DNA from: Cyanodermella asteris
Lineage: Eukaryota; Ascomycota; Lecanoromycetes; Ostropales; Stictidaceae
Direction: 5' to 3'
DNA: 64,000 nt
Assembly (NCBI GenBank): GCA_900618795.1
Contig: UYJD01000004.1
Coordinates: forward strand, 1,150,605-1,214,604
Shown here: positions 21,851-35,397 of the stretch, piece after piece
Layout: each line of letters opens with the position of its first letter
Numbering within the stretch: position 1 is the stretch's first letter
Program-made: the position numbers and the translations under genes
Notes under the pieces: model-generated
Databases searched by the model: none
Seen by the model: the letters and a program-made list of their open reading frames with translations, nothing else
What the model was told of the DNA's origin: nothing

Positions 21851-24800
21851 GTCCAAATGCTGAGATAACAGCTCCAGCACGGCAAGGCCTTTCCCTTGCA
21901 AGGGACGAGTAGGGAGCGCCGTTTTGTTGACAGGTGCTCAGGGCCGGCGATCTGCCAGTCCTTTCACAAAATCAAGTTGCGTACACTGAGAGGAGTGCTC
22001 GATCAAAGATAAGGACTTCGTTTCACGTCGATGCAGTGTCAAGTGTGATTCATGCTGTGTTGCCTTCGGTGGTGGTTTGCGGTGAGCGGCCATCTACCTG
22101 ATTTTTGCATTGTGAAGATGGCATTTGCCCCGCCAGCTTTTATCCGCTGCCGACACTTGGAAGACAGAACAAGCGCCATGAAAGCAACCTGACGATGAGC
22201 AGCCAAGTCACGCTCCGCTCTACCAAGTAGTAGGTAGGCAGTACTATGAGCGTACCTGAACCCAAGTGCGCCTTCTCAATGTTATACACGGCCAGGGAAA
22301 GGGCTGAGAGTCGCGCTTGCCTTGAACTCACACGTGGCTGTCGATATTTGCTCATTCCAAGGCCTCAAGATTTTCAACGCTCGGCACAAGGCACAGGATT
22401 CCACACCTACGGTCTTTTGCTCATTCTTCACAACGGTGCGAAATAATGCATTTCAAAGGCGCTTTCGTACTACCCCCGGCTGCGTCATAGATGTAATTGC
22501 CGACTTTGCCGCATTGACTACGAATGGACAGCACCATAACGGTCAAGAATTTCTGCTGCAGCGAATGGTTAACAAGCATGGTGACATTGAACGGATGGCT
22601 TTGCCTGCAAAGTTCAAGCTGAGTTGGGTTTTTCCACAACTCACGGTCACAGCACGGCATGATACTCATTGACCACAACGCTAATGATACTCTCACCATC
22701 CGAGCCTCGGACAACGCCTGCTCCCGTTCACCGGAACCTTGTTCCACACCTTCTCCGACAGGAGCAGCAGAAGATCTTTGCGAGATACTCCATCCGCACG
22801 CGCCGACAAGGACGTGGACGATTGTGAGAGGTCCATATTTCAAGACCTAAGCAGGGCTGTGCAGTCCAGTCTTGCACTTGCGGAAGGGCCTTGGCGTAGG
22901 CGGGCCACACAGGCTTGACACAAACGAAGTGGGTGTCTGCTGTATTGGTGCACGTACCGTGTGTTCGCATGCAGGGACGGCCTAGATGTTCACGGCTATC
23001 GATTGCGGCAGAACAGCAACAAGGGCCAGAGTTTGAGCATAGGCGTATCGAGCGCAGGTTCGTAAAAGTCCGTGATTGAGCTTTCTTACCAATGATCTGA
23101 GCTGAGCATTGCAGATTTGTCGCGTCTTCTGCGGCGTTGATGTCGGCGCACTAGCGTGCCGGACAAGCAAATTCCCCAGGCCCCGTTCTGAATTATCCAT
23201 TTCTTTTGTGGCCGCGTGGACGGCGTGCGGCAGCACATGGGGGCCGCGCCAGGCCCCACCGATGGTGGCGGCGGTGATCTATATCCGGACGTCTTCAGAA
23301 TGCAGCTGTTGAACAGATCATCTGGGCAGTGATACAGGTGGGACTGGACTCGCAGGTCAAAGGTTTCCCTCACACCAGTAGAGCGGACTGGGTGACGCAC
23401 CAGAGTATCGAAAGTTGTCAACGTGGAGACTGGCGGGACCGGCGAGCCCAAGATGATGAAGTCGACGCTTCTGATTGGTACAGCGAGGTGCACACGAAAC
23501 TGAGGGGTGGGTAAATCGCAGTCGCCAGGCGTTTCTGCTCGAGACGCAGCGTCTGCGAACGGCAGGACTGAGATGAAGCACTAGCACGTTAATGGTGCTG
23601 GGGGTAAAAAAATGCACCGCGCAAGCACACGGCGGCGCTGAGCACGCACAAAGCGTTCTGCGACATGTGTGCACCACCGGCCGCGTTCGTGTCCACCGAC
23701 CACCAGCAACGTCGTCGGTGGGTACACGCGTTCCGCGTCCGTCTCTGCCTTACGAAAGGGCTGAAGCGCTGGACAGAGCAGCATGTCTCGGCCCGAAGCT
23801 GACTGGTGTTATCACAGCACGTTGCTGGCATCTACTCCCGAGGTCTGAGAGGCAGAGCAGACTCGGCAAAACGCTTGCACACGCACGCTTTGCCAGGCCG
23901 TGCCGCTTCGTCCACGCCATGACGGCCACTGGGCAGCCCTTAAAGCCAGTAGGTACGCATGCAGCGAGCCACGGCCGAATTCGCGAAGGGTAAAGAAGAG
24001 CGCCCACACTCACGCATCAATCTGGAGGTGACACCTGGTATGCATACACATGAATCGGAACACCTTCCTGTTGGTTCGTTGTACGACATCAGTTGGAACC
24101 TCCGACGCTATCGCTAGTAGGCATGCAACTTCTATCTTCAGCTTCGGCGGCCGGTACTGAGGTCTATCCGCCCTCCAGCCTTATGATATCTTGCAACTAC
24201 AGGAGTACCCCTCGCGAGACAGGACTCGTTTTGGTTGGCCCGAGCTGCGGCCACTCTGGCTGGCACAGTCGCGCTAAAGGTTCAACCGTCCCAAAGCAGG
24301 ATCTCTAGCGTCCAGGGCCTGTGACAGTCTGCGGTAAAGGTAACATATGATCACAGCCCGAGGGTCTCCATAATAGCCCCTCGTATTGGTTGGCGACTCG
24401 TGTTGAGATCACAGGCTTGTCCAGAGTGGAGAAGGGTCGAAACATTTGTGCCAGATGCATGTCATAACCGTGAACAGGCACAAGTCGTAGCAGCTGCGTT
24501 TCGAGCCAAAACGTTCTGCCGACCCAACATGGTGCCCGCCTGACGAGTGACAAGCCTGGTTTCTCCGAGCTAGTGGCCGATCGTGGACGACGGGCAATGA
24601 CGGCTCGAAGGAACGATTAATGAACCGTTCGGGGCCACTCGACCGGCTTCCCCACCCGGCGAGTCCACGAAAAGGCCAGTCGGCGAAGGTACACTAGTCT
24701 GCGACAAGTCAAAAAAGATATGTCAAACGGAGGCGAAGAAATAAGAGCGCGAGAAGGCAGCTACCCCGTGTCGGATTGCAACAAGTACCACGAGAGGTTG

Positions 24801-27800
24801 ACGAGGTGACTGCTCGGTCAATTTTCATTCGACAATCTGCCTCAGATGTGACGATCGACACGAAACGACGTGATGGGACTGGCATGTCGTGGTGCGCAAA
24901 CGAGTGTTGCTCAAATGAGGGGTTGCTTGATGGCTGAGGGGCCCTATCTGGTACAGCATCGTCAAGGAAAAGAGCGGTTATGGTACGGCAATACTCGAAG
25001 CGAGGCTGCCGTTGCATGCTGATCAGCCCGGCGTCAAAGGTTGCAGCAAGGTAGGGCTGCTGGGAGACTGCGGCTGACACGATGGCAGCAGCCACAAGGA
25101 ATTGCTGGGGTGCGTGCAAATGCATTGATTCTTCGACTCTGGTGAAGCGAGGTGAGTGCAGGCAAGCATGTATGGTTCGCTGATGCATTTCTCCGATGCT
25201 CTCGTACGCTGACTGCGCAGGTATGAGCGCTCGATACAGCAACCGATAAGTTACGAAACGGCAGAAGCAGATACAGTTTCCTGGAGGCTTTCTGCAGTCA
25301 GACCGGCCTGTATCGCTTCCGGAAATGATAGACAGGCTTGGGAGCAAGCTTAGCGGCGCAGAAACAAGACTTGCTCTAGCCCTGTAAGGCCTTCTCGCTC
25401 ACCCCTCGGACAGAAAGTCGTGGTCCATATCCACGCTCAGCTGGCCCGTCAATCAGCGCTATTCACGCTCTCTGCCAGTTTGCCAGACCGCCGGGTATGG
25501 CTGAGGCATTAGCTGCTCCCACTGCGGACACTTCACTTTCCACCCTGGTAGATTACTAGTAGATATATGCGTTTGCAGGCCCCGCTCACTTGCCGCAGTT
25601 GTTGCAACTGGTCACCGTTGTGGACTTTCTACTGCTCGGGCTGCGCACTGGTTCTTGTGTGCTTTTCTCTTTCGGTTGCTTGCTTGCTTGCTCTCCCCTC
25701 CTTCTCCTTCGATGACCACTAGCGCTCGGCAAAGGTAGCAAGTGTGTGCACACGGTTGGACCGGGTCTGTCCTCGGCTTTGCACTCCGTGCCATCTGAGC
25801 CCTTCACTCTCACATAGTCTCACTCGTCGCGAGAGCACGGCAGCCGGCGGGGTGAGGAGGACACCTTGGGGGCAATTGTGGGAACCGGATCTCGAGTCTT
25901 TTCGGCAGGTATCGGCCGTGGGGTTAACTATCGCAGAATCGTCGTGCTGCTTCTCAACCGTCTTCTCGGGCAAGTCGGACGCGCACAGGCAGGAAAGGAG
26001 CGTGTGGTGCGGAAGTCACCAGCATTGCATTTATGAATTCAACCTGAAACGCCGCGCATAGCTGCCCGGGCACGGCACCCCATTGACGGACGACCTTGGA
26101 CCCCCGGTGCGTTATTAATGAGCGTGGCTCTGGGTGCACTGAAGCGCATTGCATTGGGTGAGCAGGTCTATACAAGAGCGTGCTCTTGTGCCGTTGGAAC
26201 TGCCGGCCGACAGAAGAACGAGATCATCGGTGTCCTCTGTCAATTCGGAAAGACTCCTTGAAGGGGCGAGCCCTGCCAGAAGGACCAAGGGAGCAGCGTG
26301 CGACCCACCGGCTCAACCAGACGCCCAGACCGCAGAGTAGCAACCGGAGACCAGTGCTTGGTCCCTTCTCCGGCCAGCAGCAGTTTCTGATTGCGGAATT
26401 ACTGGACCTCGACGAAGTCAGCAATCGAGAGTCCGGAATTGTGCGTGGGCAGCACTGACTTGCCCCAGCAGGCCGAAGCAGATATAACATCATCAGCAGA
26501 AGAGCGCAAGCAGGGAGCAGCCAGCAGCCAGCAGCACGCCCGCTCGCCAACAAGGTCGAGCTGACGAGGACGAGGGAAGCAAGGCCGGGGTCAGCACTTC
26601 AGCAGCGGTGCCCCGGAAGGTGTTCGCGGCGGCTGTTAGGTGAGGCGAGAGGCGGCGTTGATAGGGCAGGCCAGCAGGATTCACGGAGCAGCAGAATTGT
26701 TTAAAGGGCCCCCACTCGGGTCGCTGAGAGCTGCGGATCAGCCTGACCGGTGCGCAAGAGAGCGTCACGCAGATAGGTCCCCACCAGGCAAGTCCCGCCC
26801 CGTCTTCTTCAACGCTTTTCCTTGTCGCGTGGCCGGCCTTGTCTCTCGTCTGTTTCGTTTGAGCCTCATGAATCATGATGCCTGAGTGGCGGCTCGCTCG
26901 TCGTCCTGTCCTGTCCTGCCCTGTCCTGTCTCGTCTCGTCTCGTCTCGTCTCGTCTCGTCTGTCCTCGTACTGATCCTGGTCCTGCTCATTGCCCACCAC
27001 TGGCTCCTCTGCGCCCAGCCCCCAGCTGGACAAATCGGCTTGTCTCATGTCGCCGAGCTCGCTGGAGGCATTGGCGCAGGGCCCGGCGCTCGAGCGAGGG
27101 ATCTCTGTCTGGGCAGCATTGGGTCCATCCGCGATTGAAGCGAGCAGAGCGGTAGGGCAGGCCAGGTAGACGAAGAGTCCGGTGCATGACGAGTGCGTGG
27201 GCGTCACAAGTCAGTCGAATGTGCATCTGCCGAGAGAGTTGCTGTTATCCTGGATACCGGTTATCTTTGCACGAGTGATTCGCCGTCGACGCCGCGCACG
27301 GCAACGCTACAGAGGAGAGTTCAGCAGCAAAGTGCAGCGCAGCGCCGGCCCGCGCTCGGCAGCACAGCACAGAAGACTACTACTGGAACAGTAGATACAG
27401 ACGGACAGCACAGCGAAGGCTCGTCGACTACGCAAGCTGTAAGGCTGAGCGCCCCGCCTATCAAGGCCTCGGGATGCAGCATCGCGCTCTCGTTGGCTGC
27501 CATGCTCTCAGAAGCAGAGGCCGCTTCGAAACGCTTGACGCTTTCCATTCTCCCATTTTGCCTATCCATGCTCGACTGGGGCCACGCGCACGCTACCCGT
27601 CGCCCATCGAAGCATCTTTGCTCTCCTCTGCTTCGCTAGCCACTTACCGCCGGCCCGCTGCTCCTCTCATGTCATTCATTGTCCTTCCTTCATCCGCCAC
27701 TAGTATTGACCATTATGTTTTCCAGGTTTCCAAGATCTCGCCCTATACACCACCACGATTCGCCTCTCACCCTCCCATTTGCCAATTCCGGCAACCCGGC

Positions 27801-28255
27801 CCCTGGTGCCCTTTGACATCTCAGCTGGCTCCACACGACACCATCACCTTTCGCTACTGCCTACTGTGGCTGTACCCTCTGGAATTTCTCCCGACGACCT
27901 TTGCGGCGCAACTTGGCATTGAGCCGCCCTGGCTGGAAACATCTGCCGCGACGCGACACCTCGTCTCGGTGGCTGATCATCCGACGCCTTGGAAGGCACT
28001 GTGTCTGTGCTATTCGCTCGCACTCATTCAGCCCTCATTGTCTGGTCAAGGGCATTCGTGTCGTGTGTCACCTTGTTCGTGACTTCGATCCTCTCAGGGT
28101 CCCAGATCTGGACTCCTCCGAGCCACTTCAAGTCTCCCTTCATGATCTCCTTAACGAAGAATACTTCCACATTGGGTTATCGCAGTTTCCTGGTCACTTG
28201 TCGTGGCATCGTCATTGGATAGGGCCGAATCCCGCCAACATCCACTTCAGCAATC
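21851..28255. other. Large intergenic region with simple repeats; likely long 5' leader at its right end
   Basis: About 6.4 kb without a recognisable gene. Reading frames are many but short, often on both strands at once, and none looks like a family. A pentanucleotide run (TCTCG repeated, about 26920-26962) lies within a stretch of TCCTG/TCTCG motifs from 26905, and short AGCAGC-type runs occur near 26480-26530. The right 1-1.5 kb is rich in short upstream frames and pyrimidine tracts and probably includes the promoter and a long 5' UTR of the zinc-finger gene. A non-coding RNA cannot be excluded. Confidence 0.5.
26905..26965. repeat. Pentanucleotide microsatellite (TCTCG/TCCTG)n
   Basis: A run of TCCTG-like units changes into six to seven uninterrupted TCTCG units before ending in TGTCCTCG. 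It generates artificial Arg/Asp/Glu-rich frames on the minus strand, so no protein should be called here. Confidence 0.85.
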
Positions 28256-30773
28256 ATGGCACACTCGCCGCCGTCGTCCCGAGGGGGACGTATGCAATGT
28301 CATAGTACGATGCAGCAAGCGGAAAGTCCGCCAGTGTCTCCTGGCGGCCAACCTATACATTTACCTTCATCAACGTCGTCACATCCTGCACCGCTTGCTA
28401 TTCGGGGTGCAGCGCCGCCAGATGCGCCACCACCACTGCCGCCGCCACGGGAGTTGAGTATGGGCCTGGGACCTGTGTCTCTCTGGCACGATCGAAACGC
28501 CTTCAAAGGAACCGGTTCTGTCAATCCTTCATCCAGTCTTTTCGGCTCAGGTAGCTGGCCAAGGCAACCGCCGCGTTCGTTTCATCAGCCCAAGAACAGC
28601 TTGGGCAGCATCATGCCATCGCCTTTAGGAAGAGACCAGCCCATCAAAAGAGAAGACGATGCAGCTCAGTTTTCACCGTAAGTCCGAATAGTCTTGCTCG
28701 ATGCGGGATGCTTGTCTGATGATGCTGCCTGCACTAGCTCAAGGGTCACTTGCAGATCAAATTTCCATCGGGTACGCATTCAGCGAGAGATCACGTATGA
28801 CTGACAAACCATCAACAGGCTTCCCAGAATCAGTCCTGGACGACCATTGGACATGCACAACCACCAAGAATCGACCAAAGCCTACGATAAACAAATGCTT
28901 TCGAGAATCGGGCAACCTTCGAGACCAAAGACACCAGTCCGATCAAGCACGTTAGCAAGCTTGGATACATCTCCTGTCGGTGCCGGCAACCCGCTCAGAG
29001 TCGAGACACAGCCTGCCTTACACAAGCTTAGCCTTGCGGATCGATCACTGAGCGCACATGCCGAGTCCCCGTTCAAGGCATCGCCTTCTTGGTCAACACG
29101 GTGGCCTCCATCCGCATCCGGCACCATATCGCCGAGCATGAACTCCAGCGCGAGCACACGGAGTCTCAGTCTGGCAGAGCTACGGAGCCCTCAGAGCTCA
29201 TACGAACCTAGCACGGCGCCATCGTCGCTCTCAGCTGGGCAGTTCAGCAGGGTCGGATCCTTCGATCGGGCCAGCAACGCCAGCTTATCGCTCCTGTCAA
29301 GCGCCCTTGACGAAGCGGCCGAACAAAAAAACTGGCAAGCGTTTGGCCGCAGCGACCCGCATGAGTGGGGCAGGTCCAGCCGAGACAGATCGAGCTTTGA
29401 CCACCACCACATCTTCCCCGGCGACGACCCCGACTCGGAGTTTCCGCCCGCCCTTCGCTCTCACCGTGCTGACTCTCGCGACCAGCAGCATCCGGCCTTT
29501 CCTCCATCCGATGCCTCCCTTCACGCCTTGCACGATGCCAATCTGTCGCAGGGCACCAAGCGGAAAGCATCGCCATCTGCGGGAGACTTGGTCGCTGATG
29601 AGCCACCGCCACTGGCAACAAGAAGTCGCACCCCAGGCCGGACGAAGCGCTCCTCTCCTCCTGGCCATCATGCTCACGCAAGTCAGCCTGCATATGGCTC
29701 GCATGCGAGCTCTGGTGTGCAATTGTCATATGCTCCGTCGAACCTATCGCTGGGTGCTAGCAGCCTGACCAGCTATGGTGCGCCTGACCACGTACCTTCT
29801 AACGCCAACGAGCTTGCAGACAGCCGCCAGTCTCAGTCATCCTATGGCCCGACATCTTCCGTAGATCAATTGGCCTCGCAATCTTCAATGTCCTCGTCGC
29901 GTCACACGCCGTCTCTCAGTGCTGCGAGCTCGGTCATGTCACAGGAAGCACCACACGGCAAGACGACAAGAGACGGTGGCATAGCTGCCGCACACATTCA
30001 CGTCTGCGACTGCTGTCCGAAGAAACCAAAGAAATTCAACACGTTGGCCGAACTCGAGTGCGTACTTCAAAGCCGTCGACCGTCCATGATCAAAATTTGC
30101 TGACCCTGACAACAGTGCCCATCAGCGTGAGAAGCAGTTCTATTGTACTTATTGCCACAACAGATTCAAGAACAAGAATGAGGCGGAAAGGCATCAAAAT
30201 TCCCTACACTTGCGCAAACAGTCATGGTCCTGCGCGGCTCTCGACATGAAAATCGACCGCGCCTTTCACGCCTGCAACGCCACCCCATCTTTGGGCTCTC
30301 AACAAGTCCAGACTCCAGATGCAACGCCAGCCGAATTCGATGTATGCGGGTACTGTGGCAAAAACTTCCCGAATTACCCGAAGCCCGACTGGGCCGAGCG
30401 CAACAAGCATCTTACCGAAGTGCACAAGTTCGGCGAATGCAACCAATCCAAGAAGTTCTTCCGCGCGGATCATTTCCGGCAACACCTCAAGCACAGCCAT
30501 CAGGGGTCGAGTGGAAAATGGACCAACATGCTGGAGCAGGCCTGCCTCAGAGAAGAGCAGCTACTAGGCGTTGTCGAGGCCGGGTCACAACAGCAGCAGG
30601 CGAACCTGCAGGCAGCAAAGTCGGGAGGACCTATCACATCCTATCAGGCCGATGCCTTACAAGCGGTATCGAATGCAGCAGGCATGCCAATGCGCCAACC
30701 GTATCCATCAGCGATCGCGTCTCATGTGCAATACGAACCCAAGATAGACGAGGAGGACGAAGCGCGGGGATGA
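28256..30773 (+). CDS. C2H2 zinc-finger protein, probable transcription regulator
   Basis: Large nuclear-type protein of 772 aa in three exons: 28256-28677, 28819-30057 and 30116-30773; introns 141 and 58 bp with GTAAGT/CAACAG and GTGCGT/CAACAG borders. The first 580 or so residues are low complexity, rich in Ser, Pro and His with short repeats (SYEPSTAPSSLS, SQSSYGPTSS), typical of a disordered activation region. The C-terminal third has Cys/His fingers: HVCDCCPKKPKKF...LDAH split by intron 2, FYCTYCHNRFKNKNEAERHQNSLH, VCGYCGKNFPNYPKPDWAERNKHLTEVH and a last one ending FRQHLKHSH. Gln-rich and acidic segments follow (EEDEARG at the end). The ATG at 28256 is the first that fits the frame. DNA target and role are unknown. 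Confidence 0.85.
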
Positions 30774-33700
30774 AAATTGAAAGCAGGCTAACTATACCTC
30801 GCCACCCCGTATGCGAGGCTGGATTGGAGAAACAACGATCCAATCGCATGGATGGAAGAAAGAAAGAATCGGAACCCTCCCGGAATGATTTTCTCGCGTG
30901 TGTACTTTTTTTCCTTGCCGTGACATGGCGGATGATGTTGTCATTTTCAACCACCGGCGCTGTTGCATTCACGATCGACGACGATGAATCCCAAAAAGAT
31001 TTTTCCAACGGCCACGCGACGATACGATTCGCTCACCAAAGCCGAGTCCCAGCATGAATCACGAGAGAGAAGATACAGAACTTGCAACCTGAGGAGAAAT
31101 TCAAGTTTTTTTTCTTTCTTTCTTTTTGGCGTACTTGGAAATTTGGCATAATTGAGGTTTTTATTTTTTGAATTTGAATTTTGAGGCTTCGGCTGTCCAA
31201 TCTGGAGAGCCAACCAAGAATTTTGATTCCATTCGGAGTTTTCTGGATCACGCCACACAAATTTGATGATGAACTGTTTTTCTTCAGCATGGCGAAATTT
31301 ACGACATAATGACGGACAGAAAAAGAAGTACTTGATGAGGAAAAAACTCGGAGCGAAAGGCGCGAAATTTTGAGATTACCTTGTGTATATTCTTTTGCGA
31401 GAGGCACGGCAAGAAGCGAGGCATGAATGGCGAATAATAAGGCTGAGCTGCCGGCGAGTCCGAGCCCCGATCCGATACGGCCGTGGTGTGTGTGCATACA
31501 AAGGAATAAATTCGTGCGAAAGCTATGACCTGAACTTGCTGTGCCTGTGTGTATCATTGCGACTTGTGATCGATGTTTGTTCTGATGTTGCTCTACCGCA
31601 CGCTTCGGAGAGTGCCTACCCATCTTTTTCTAGGGAGTCCTGAAAAAAAAACTGAAAAAAAAAGAAGGACCCACAGGTTCAGACTTGGCCGCAAGTCGCG
31701 CATAGCGCCCAACTTGGTGTGAAGGAGGCGACGCTAACGCCCTCTCCGGTCATTGTCATCGATTATTCATTTTCCTGCCTCACTCTTTGCTGACCTCGGC
31801 GTTGGATACGGGTATTTTTGCACATGATCTCGGCAAGGCAGAGCTCGATTACATATCGTCAGTAGGATTGTATAGGCTGAAAAAAGAAAAAAAAAGTCCA
31901 CTCTCCACCTGACAACCTCGGAATAATCTTACGCCTGCATGGCCGCCCGAAGATGTGTCAGACACGGTCAGAGCAGTCATCGAAAGTGAAACCTCCGCGT
32001 GCGTTCGAGCACAGCACCGACCTTTGCCCAAAAAGATCACCCGAAAGCAATACAGCTGTGCACGAAAAGTCGGTGAATAGAAAGGCGGTTCAAACCGCTC
32101 GCTGGCATTGAGGGGTTCTCGTGCAGCTACCATACCCTCGAGTCTGTTATAAACATTCAGGATACCTCGAGACCAGATGCTGCCTTTCGACGGTATGGTC
32201 CACGACCAGGACATTTGTTTTACCATGCTTCAGATAAGCAAAACACTTCTATGTCGTCGCGGATCCTGACACGGCCTTGCACGACCATCTTGCGGACTTC
32301 TTAGTCGAAGTGGACGAAAACGGAAAGGGCCGTCTAGTCTGGTCAGGTCACTGACCTCGCTAGGCGATTTGGGGGCCATGCAAGAGCTATCATTCGGAAA
32401 GTGATTCTCGCGGTTACTGTTCACACTCTAATTCGGAACGACGAGCAAAGCGAACACGATGACAGCCTGTATTGTGAGCGTACGCAGTGAGGGTGTGGGC
32501 AAATCATCGTGAAGGTATGCCAACTCACCCATGGCCTGACAGGCCGATGCAATGACGGGCAATCGCAGGCGAAGCGTGGGACGCATCGGCGTACAGGAGA
32601 CACGTTTTGCTGAGTCGTTAAAAGCTGCCTAGAAGATGAGGGGCGTTTGAGTTGATGCGCTTGCAGGCCTCGATTGAGTTAGGAGGGCCTGAGGGGTGGT
32701 TGATTCCTCTTTCGCCAGGCCCTGCGGTTTTGCCCGTCGTGCAGTCTCCGATCAGCACTAGGCATCTTGAGTAGGCCTCACGACGTGGCATCGTAATTCC
32801 GTCATCCGAGACTGGCAGGCAGGGGCGCAAGACGAGAACAGGGTTTTTTAAATGCAGCCCAACGACTGGCCTTGAAACACATGGTCAAAACCGGACTTGC
32901 GAACTCGTTCCACGCCACAGGTAGCTTCATGTTTGTGTCAACAGCACATATTGAGAATGCCCGCCGACGGGACGAGTATCAGTCTTCGTAACAGGATCAT
33001 GACTCATCATTCCGCTCAGCCAGGGAAAGGCATACTTCTCGGAAGTTTAGAACCGCGGTTCTCGTTGGAGACGCGTATTCCATACCAGTCTTCAGCCCTG
33101 TCCGAGCCTGTAACAGGAGAGAAAGATGAGTCTCTGACGGTTCGTAACACTTGTCTGTATGTCATGTTTAGAAACTGAAAGATTGGAGGAGAATGACAGT
33201 CCTCGGTGAAAAGGACAAAAAGATGGTCCAGGCCAGAGAATGGAGTGGGGATCCTTGGTGAAGCGAGCAGTCGCTTTTGACTTACGATCTTACCTGAAGC
33301 GGAAACGCAGTGAGAAAGTGTGCACGGATGAGTTTGCGGTGACCCCACGTCGGCCAAAAGACAACGACGATGTGCGCGCATGATTTATCGGAAATGGACG
33401 GAGGAATGTGCATGGCCTTACCTCAACTATCCTGCTTCGAGCGGCTGGTGCTGAAATCAAGCCTGATAAGGTACACACAAAGAGGGCGCAGGTCCAAACG
33501 TCCTCGGGAGGTCTGCTTGGTTGGTCACAATTATTTCGAAACCAACGGGCGTCTATGCCCGAGATAGGCCCCGACATGCAATGGTCCACAATATTGATCA
33601 CCTGCATAAAGGCCCACAAAAAGCTTTCAGGACGACTCCGAGTCCTCCAGCACGATGTTGGGACCTGGCACACGCGAAAGGCGGTGCCCCACAGATCGGA

Positions 33701-34897
33701 GGGGAGGACGCTGACAGTCGTCGGTGATGCTGACAGTGGATGATGTAGTACAGTGGTAGAAAACTGCCCACTCACTCACCTCCCTGACTTCCTGGCGTGG
33801 GGCCAGGGGGGTGTTATCCGCGCTCAAAGCTGTCATCTATTAGGCTGTTACACGCTGAGATCGCCACAGGGCGCGTGCAAGCTGATGGGTGCCGCTGCTC
33901 ATTACTGATGCCGGACAGGACTGCGAACCATGGATCTGCCGGCTGCCGTGTGTTGCCAACCCGCGTATGTATGATTGCTTGGGTTAGTCGACCGATCCCT
34001 CGCCTTGGTATCAGCGTTACATGACACTTGACTGTACGCTGAGTGAGAGGCATGAATCGTCAGAAGTTTTGAAGAGAATGGAGGTGCATTCTCGAGGCCG
34101 TATCTGCGACCATGCCGCATGAATCTGTTGGACGCAGTCGAAATCGGTCGTATGTCACCCAATGGTTGCCTCAGCGACGTCGGCTAACCATGACTGCTTC
34201 TGGATGCGAATCCTTCAGTCTTTCCTGAGCTGACAGGCCAAGGAGCGAGGCTGAAAGCTGAGAGCAGAAGGACGTAGGCAGGGGGAGTGTCGAGGTCCAA
34301 CGCTGGTACTGACTGCACATGTGCTACCATAATCAGTGAGCGGCGTGCTAGGACTTCAGCAAGAGCCTCGTCAGCAAAGGATCGCAGCGTCGTTGCACTC
34401 TCGAAGCGGTGAGCCACAGCATTTGGGCCTTGGAAGGCGTGACCTTTCTCTTAGCTGGCGTTCGTGACGGTGGCGGTTCTTCCAAGACACGAAGACGGTG
34501 GTGGTGGCGTTGAAGGTCGAATTTTCTCAGCTGGCATACGAGGCTGATGGAGGGTGGCTTGGAAGACTTGGCCTTGCCGCCTGGGGCAGGTGCTGCAAAT
34601 AGAAAAGGTCAGCCTTGCAGTGGCCTGAAGAAATGGATCGCAACACGTGAGTGTGGCCACCGTGGTAAAGATGTTGTCAGAGACCGGCGACCAATGACTG
34701 CCTGCGATTGAGGAGTTGAATACGATGAGAAGATTGAGGCTTCTGAGTGGGCAGAAAATTGTATGGGAGGCAGACGAAATGACGTCTTCTACCAGACGCC
34801 TCGGCAGCACACCGAATTCGAGCTTCACGCGACACCTCTTTCGAGCTTATTGCAGCCCGCACACACCGCACCGAGCCATAGTCTCCTGCTGGACGCC
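30774..34897. other. Intergenic region, no gene recognised
   Basis: About 4.1 kb. The first 900 bp (30.8-31.7 kb) is T- and A-tract rich (T runs near 31107, A runs near 31642-31662) and likely holds the 3' UTR of the zinc-finger gene. The rest has only short frames; the longest, on the minus strand at 31849-32226, shows no family features. No tRNA or repeat array was seen. Confidence 0.45.
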
Positions 34898-35397
34898 ATG
34901 GCAGACGACGCGACGAAGAAGATCGAGAAAGATGCACCCGCGACAGCCTCCACTTTGAGGAGTTGGGGCGGTACGTACCTGGCAGCCCGTGAACTTGTCC
35001 TCGACTGAAGCATTTCAAGTCGAAGGCTTTCACATCCGTTTCTAGGTCTATTGCTTAGTGCTGACTTCTATCAGAATCGCCGCTACCTCCAACTCTACTA
35101 GCAACTCTCATTACAGCTCAACATGCTCGACCTTTCCAGATGCTTCCCATGCTCTTCCCCGTCGCCCTGCTAGGCAGCACATACATGAATCTCAACGACG
35201 CAAAGGTGGATGCTGCAGGTTTCAGCGCCGCATGGTCCGGTTTGTATGCTTTGCTTGCCAGCAGGAGGAAACAGAATTTCCGAAGCAAATGGAGCCCCAG
35301 GGGAATATTGAGAGGGACAACGATATTAGGATGTTTGGCGCAGGTAGCCGCTGGAGGCTGGGTATACGCAACGGGGCGAGGTTTCACCAAAAGCTAA
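34898..35397 (+). CDS. Small predicted membrane protein, unknown function
   Basis: A two-exon model, 34898-34970 and 35117-35397 with a 146-bp intron (GTACGT donor, TTACAG acceptor), gives a clean 117-aa protein. The N-terminus is hydrophilic and charged (MADDATKKIEKDAP). After the junction come two or three hydrophobic segments: MLPMLFPVALLGSTYM, an Ala/Ser/Gly/Leu-rich stretch (FSAAWSGLYALLA), then a basic loop (SRRKQNFRSKW) and a final Gly/Ala-rich helix (TTILGCLAQVAAGGWVYATG). The pattern suits a small organelle membrane protein, but I do not recognise the family. The frame continues past the splice junction without a stop, which supports the model; no other exon choice kept the membrane segments in one frame. 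Confidence 0.55.

Noticed and set aside
24709-25347. 212-codon minus-strand frame in the large intergenic region
   Set aside because: No family resemblance, irregular composition, no supporting splice or start context; probably a chance open frame.
26493-26990. 165-codon minus-strand frame with Arg/Asp/Glu/Thr repeats
   Set aside because: It is the translation of the TCTCG microsatellite and flanks; open by repeat periodicity only.
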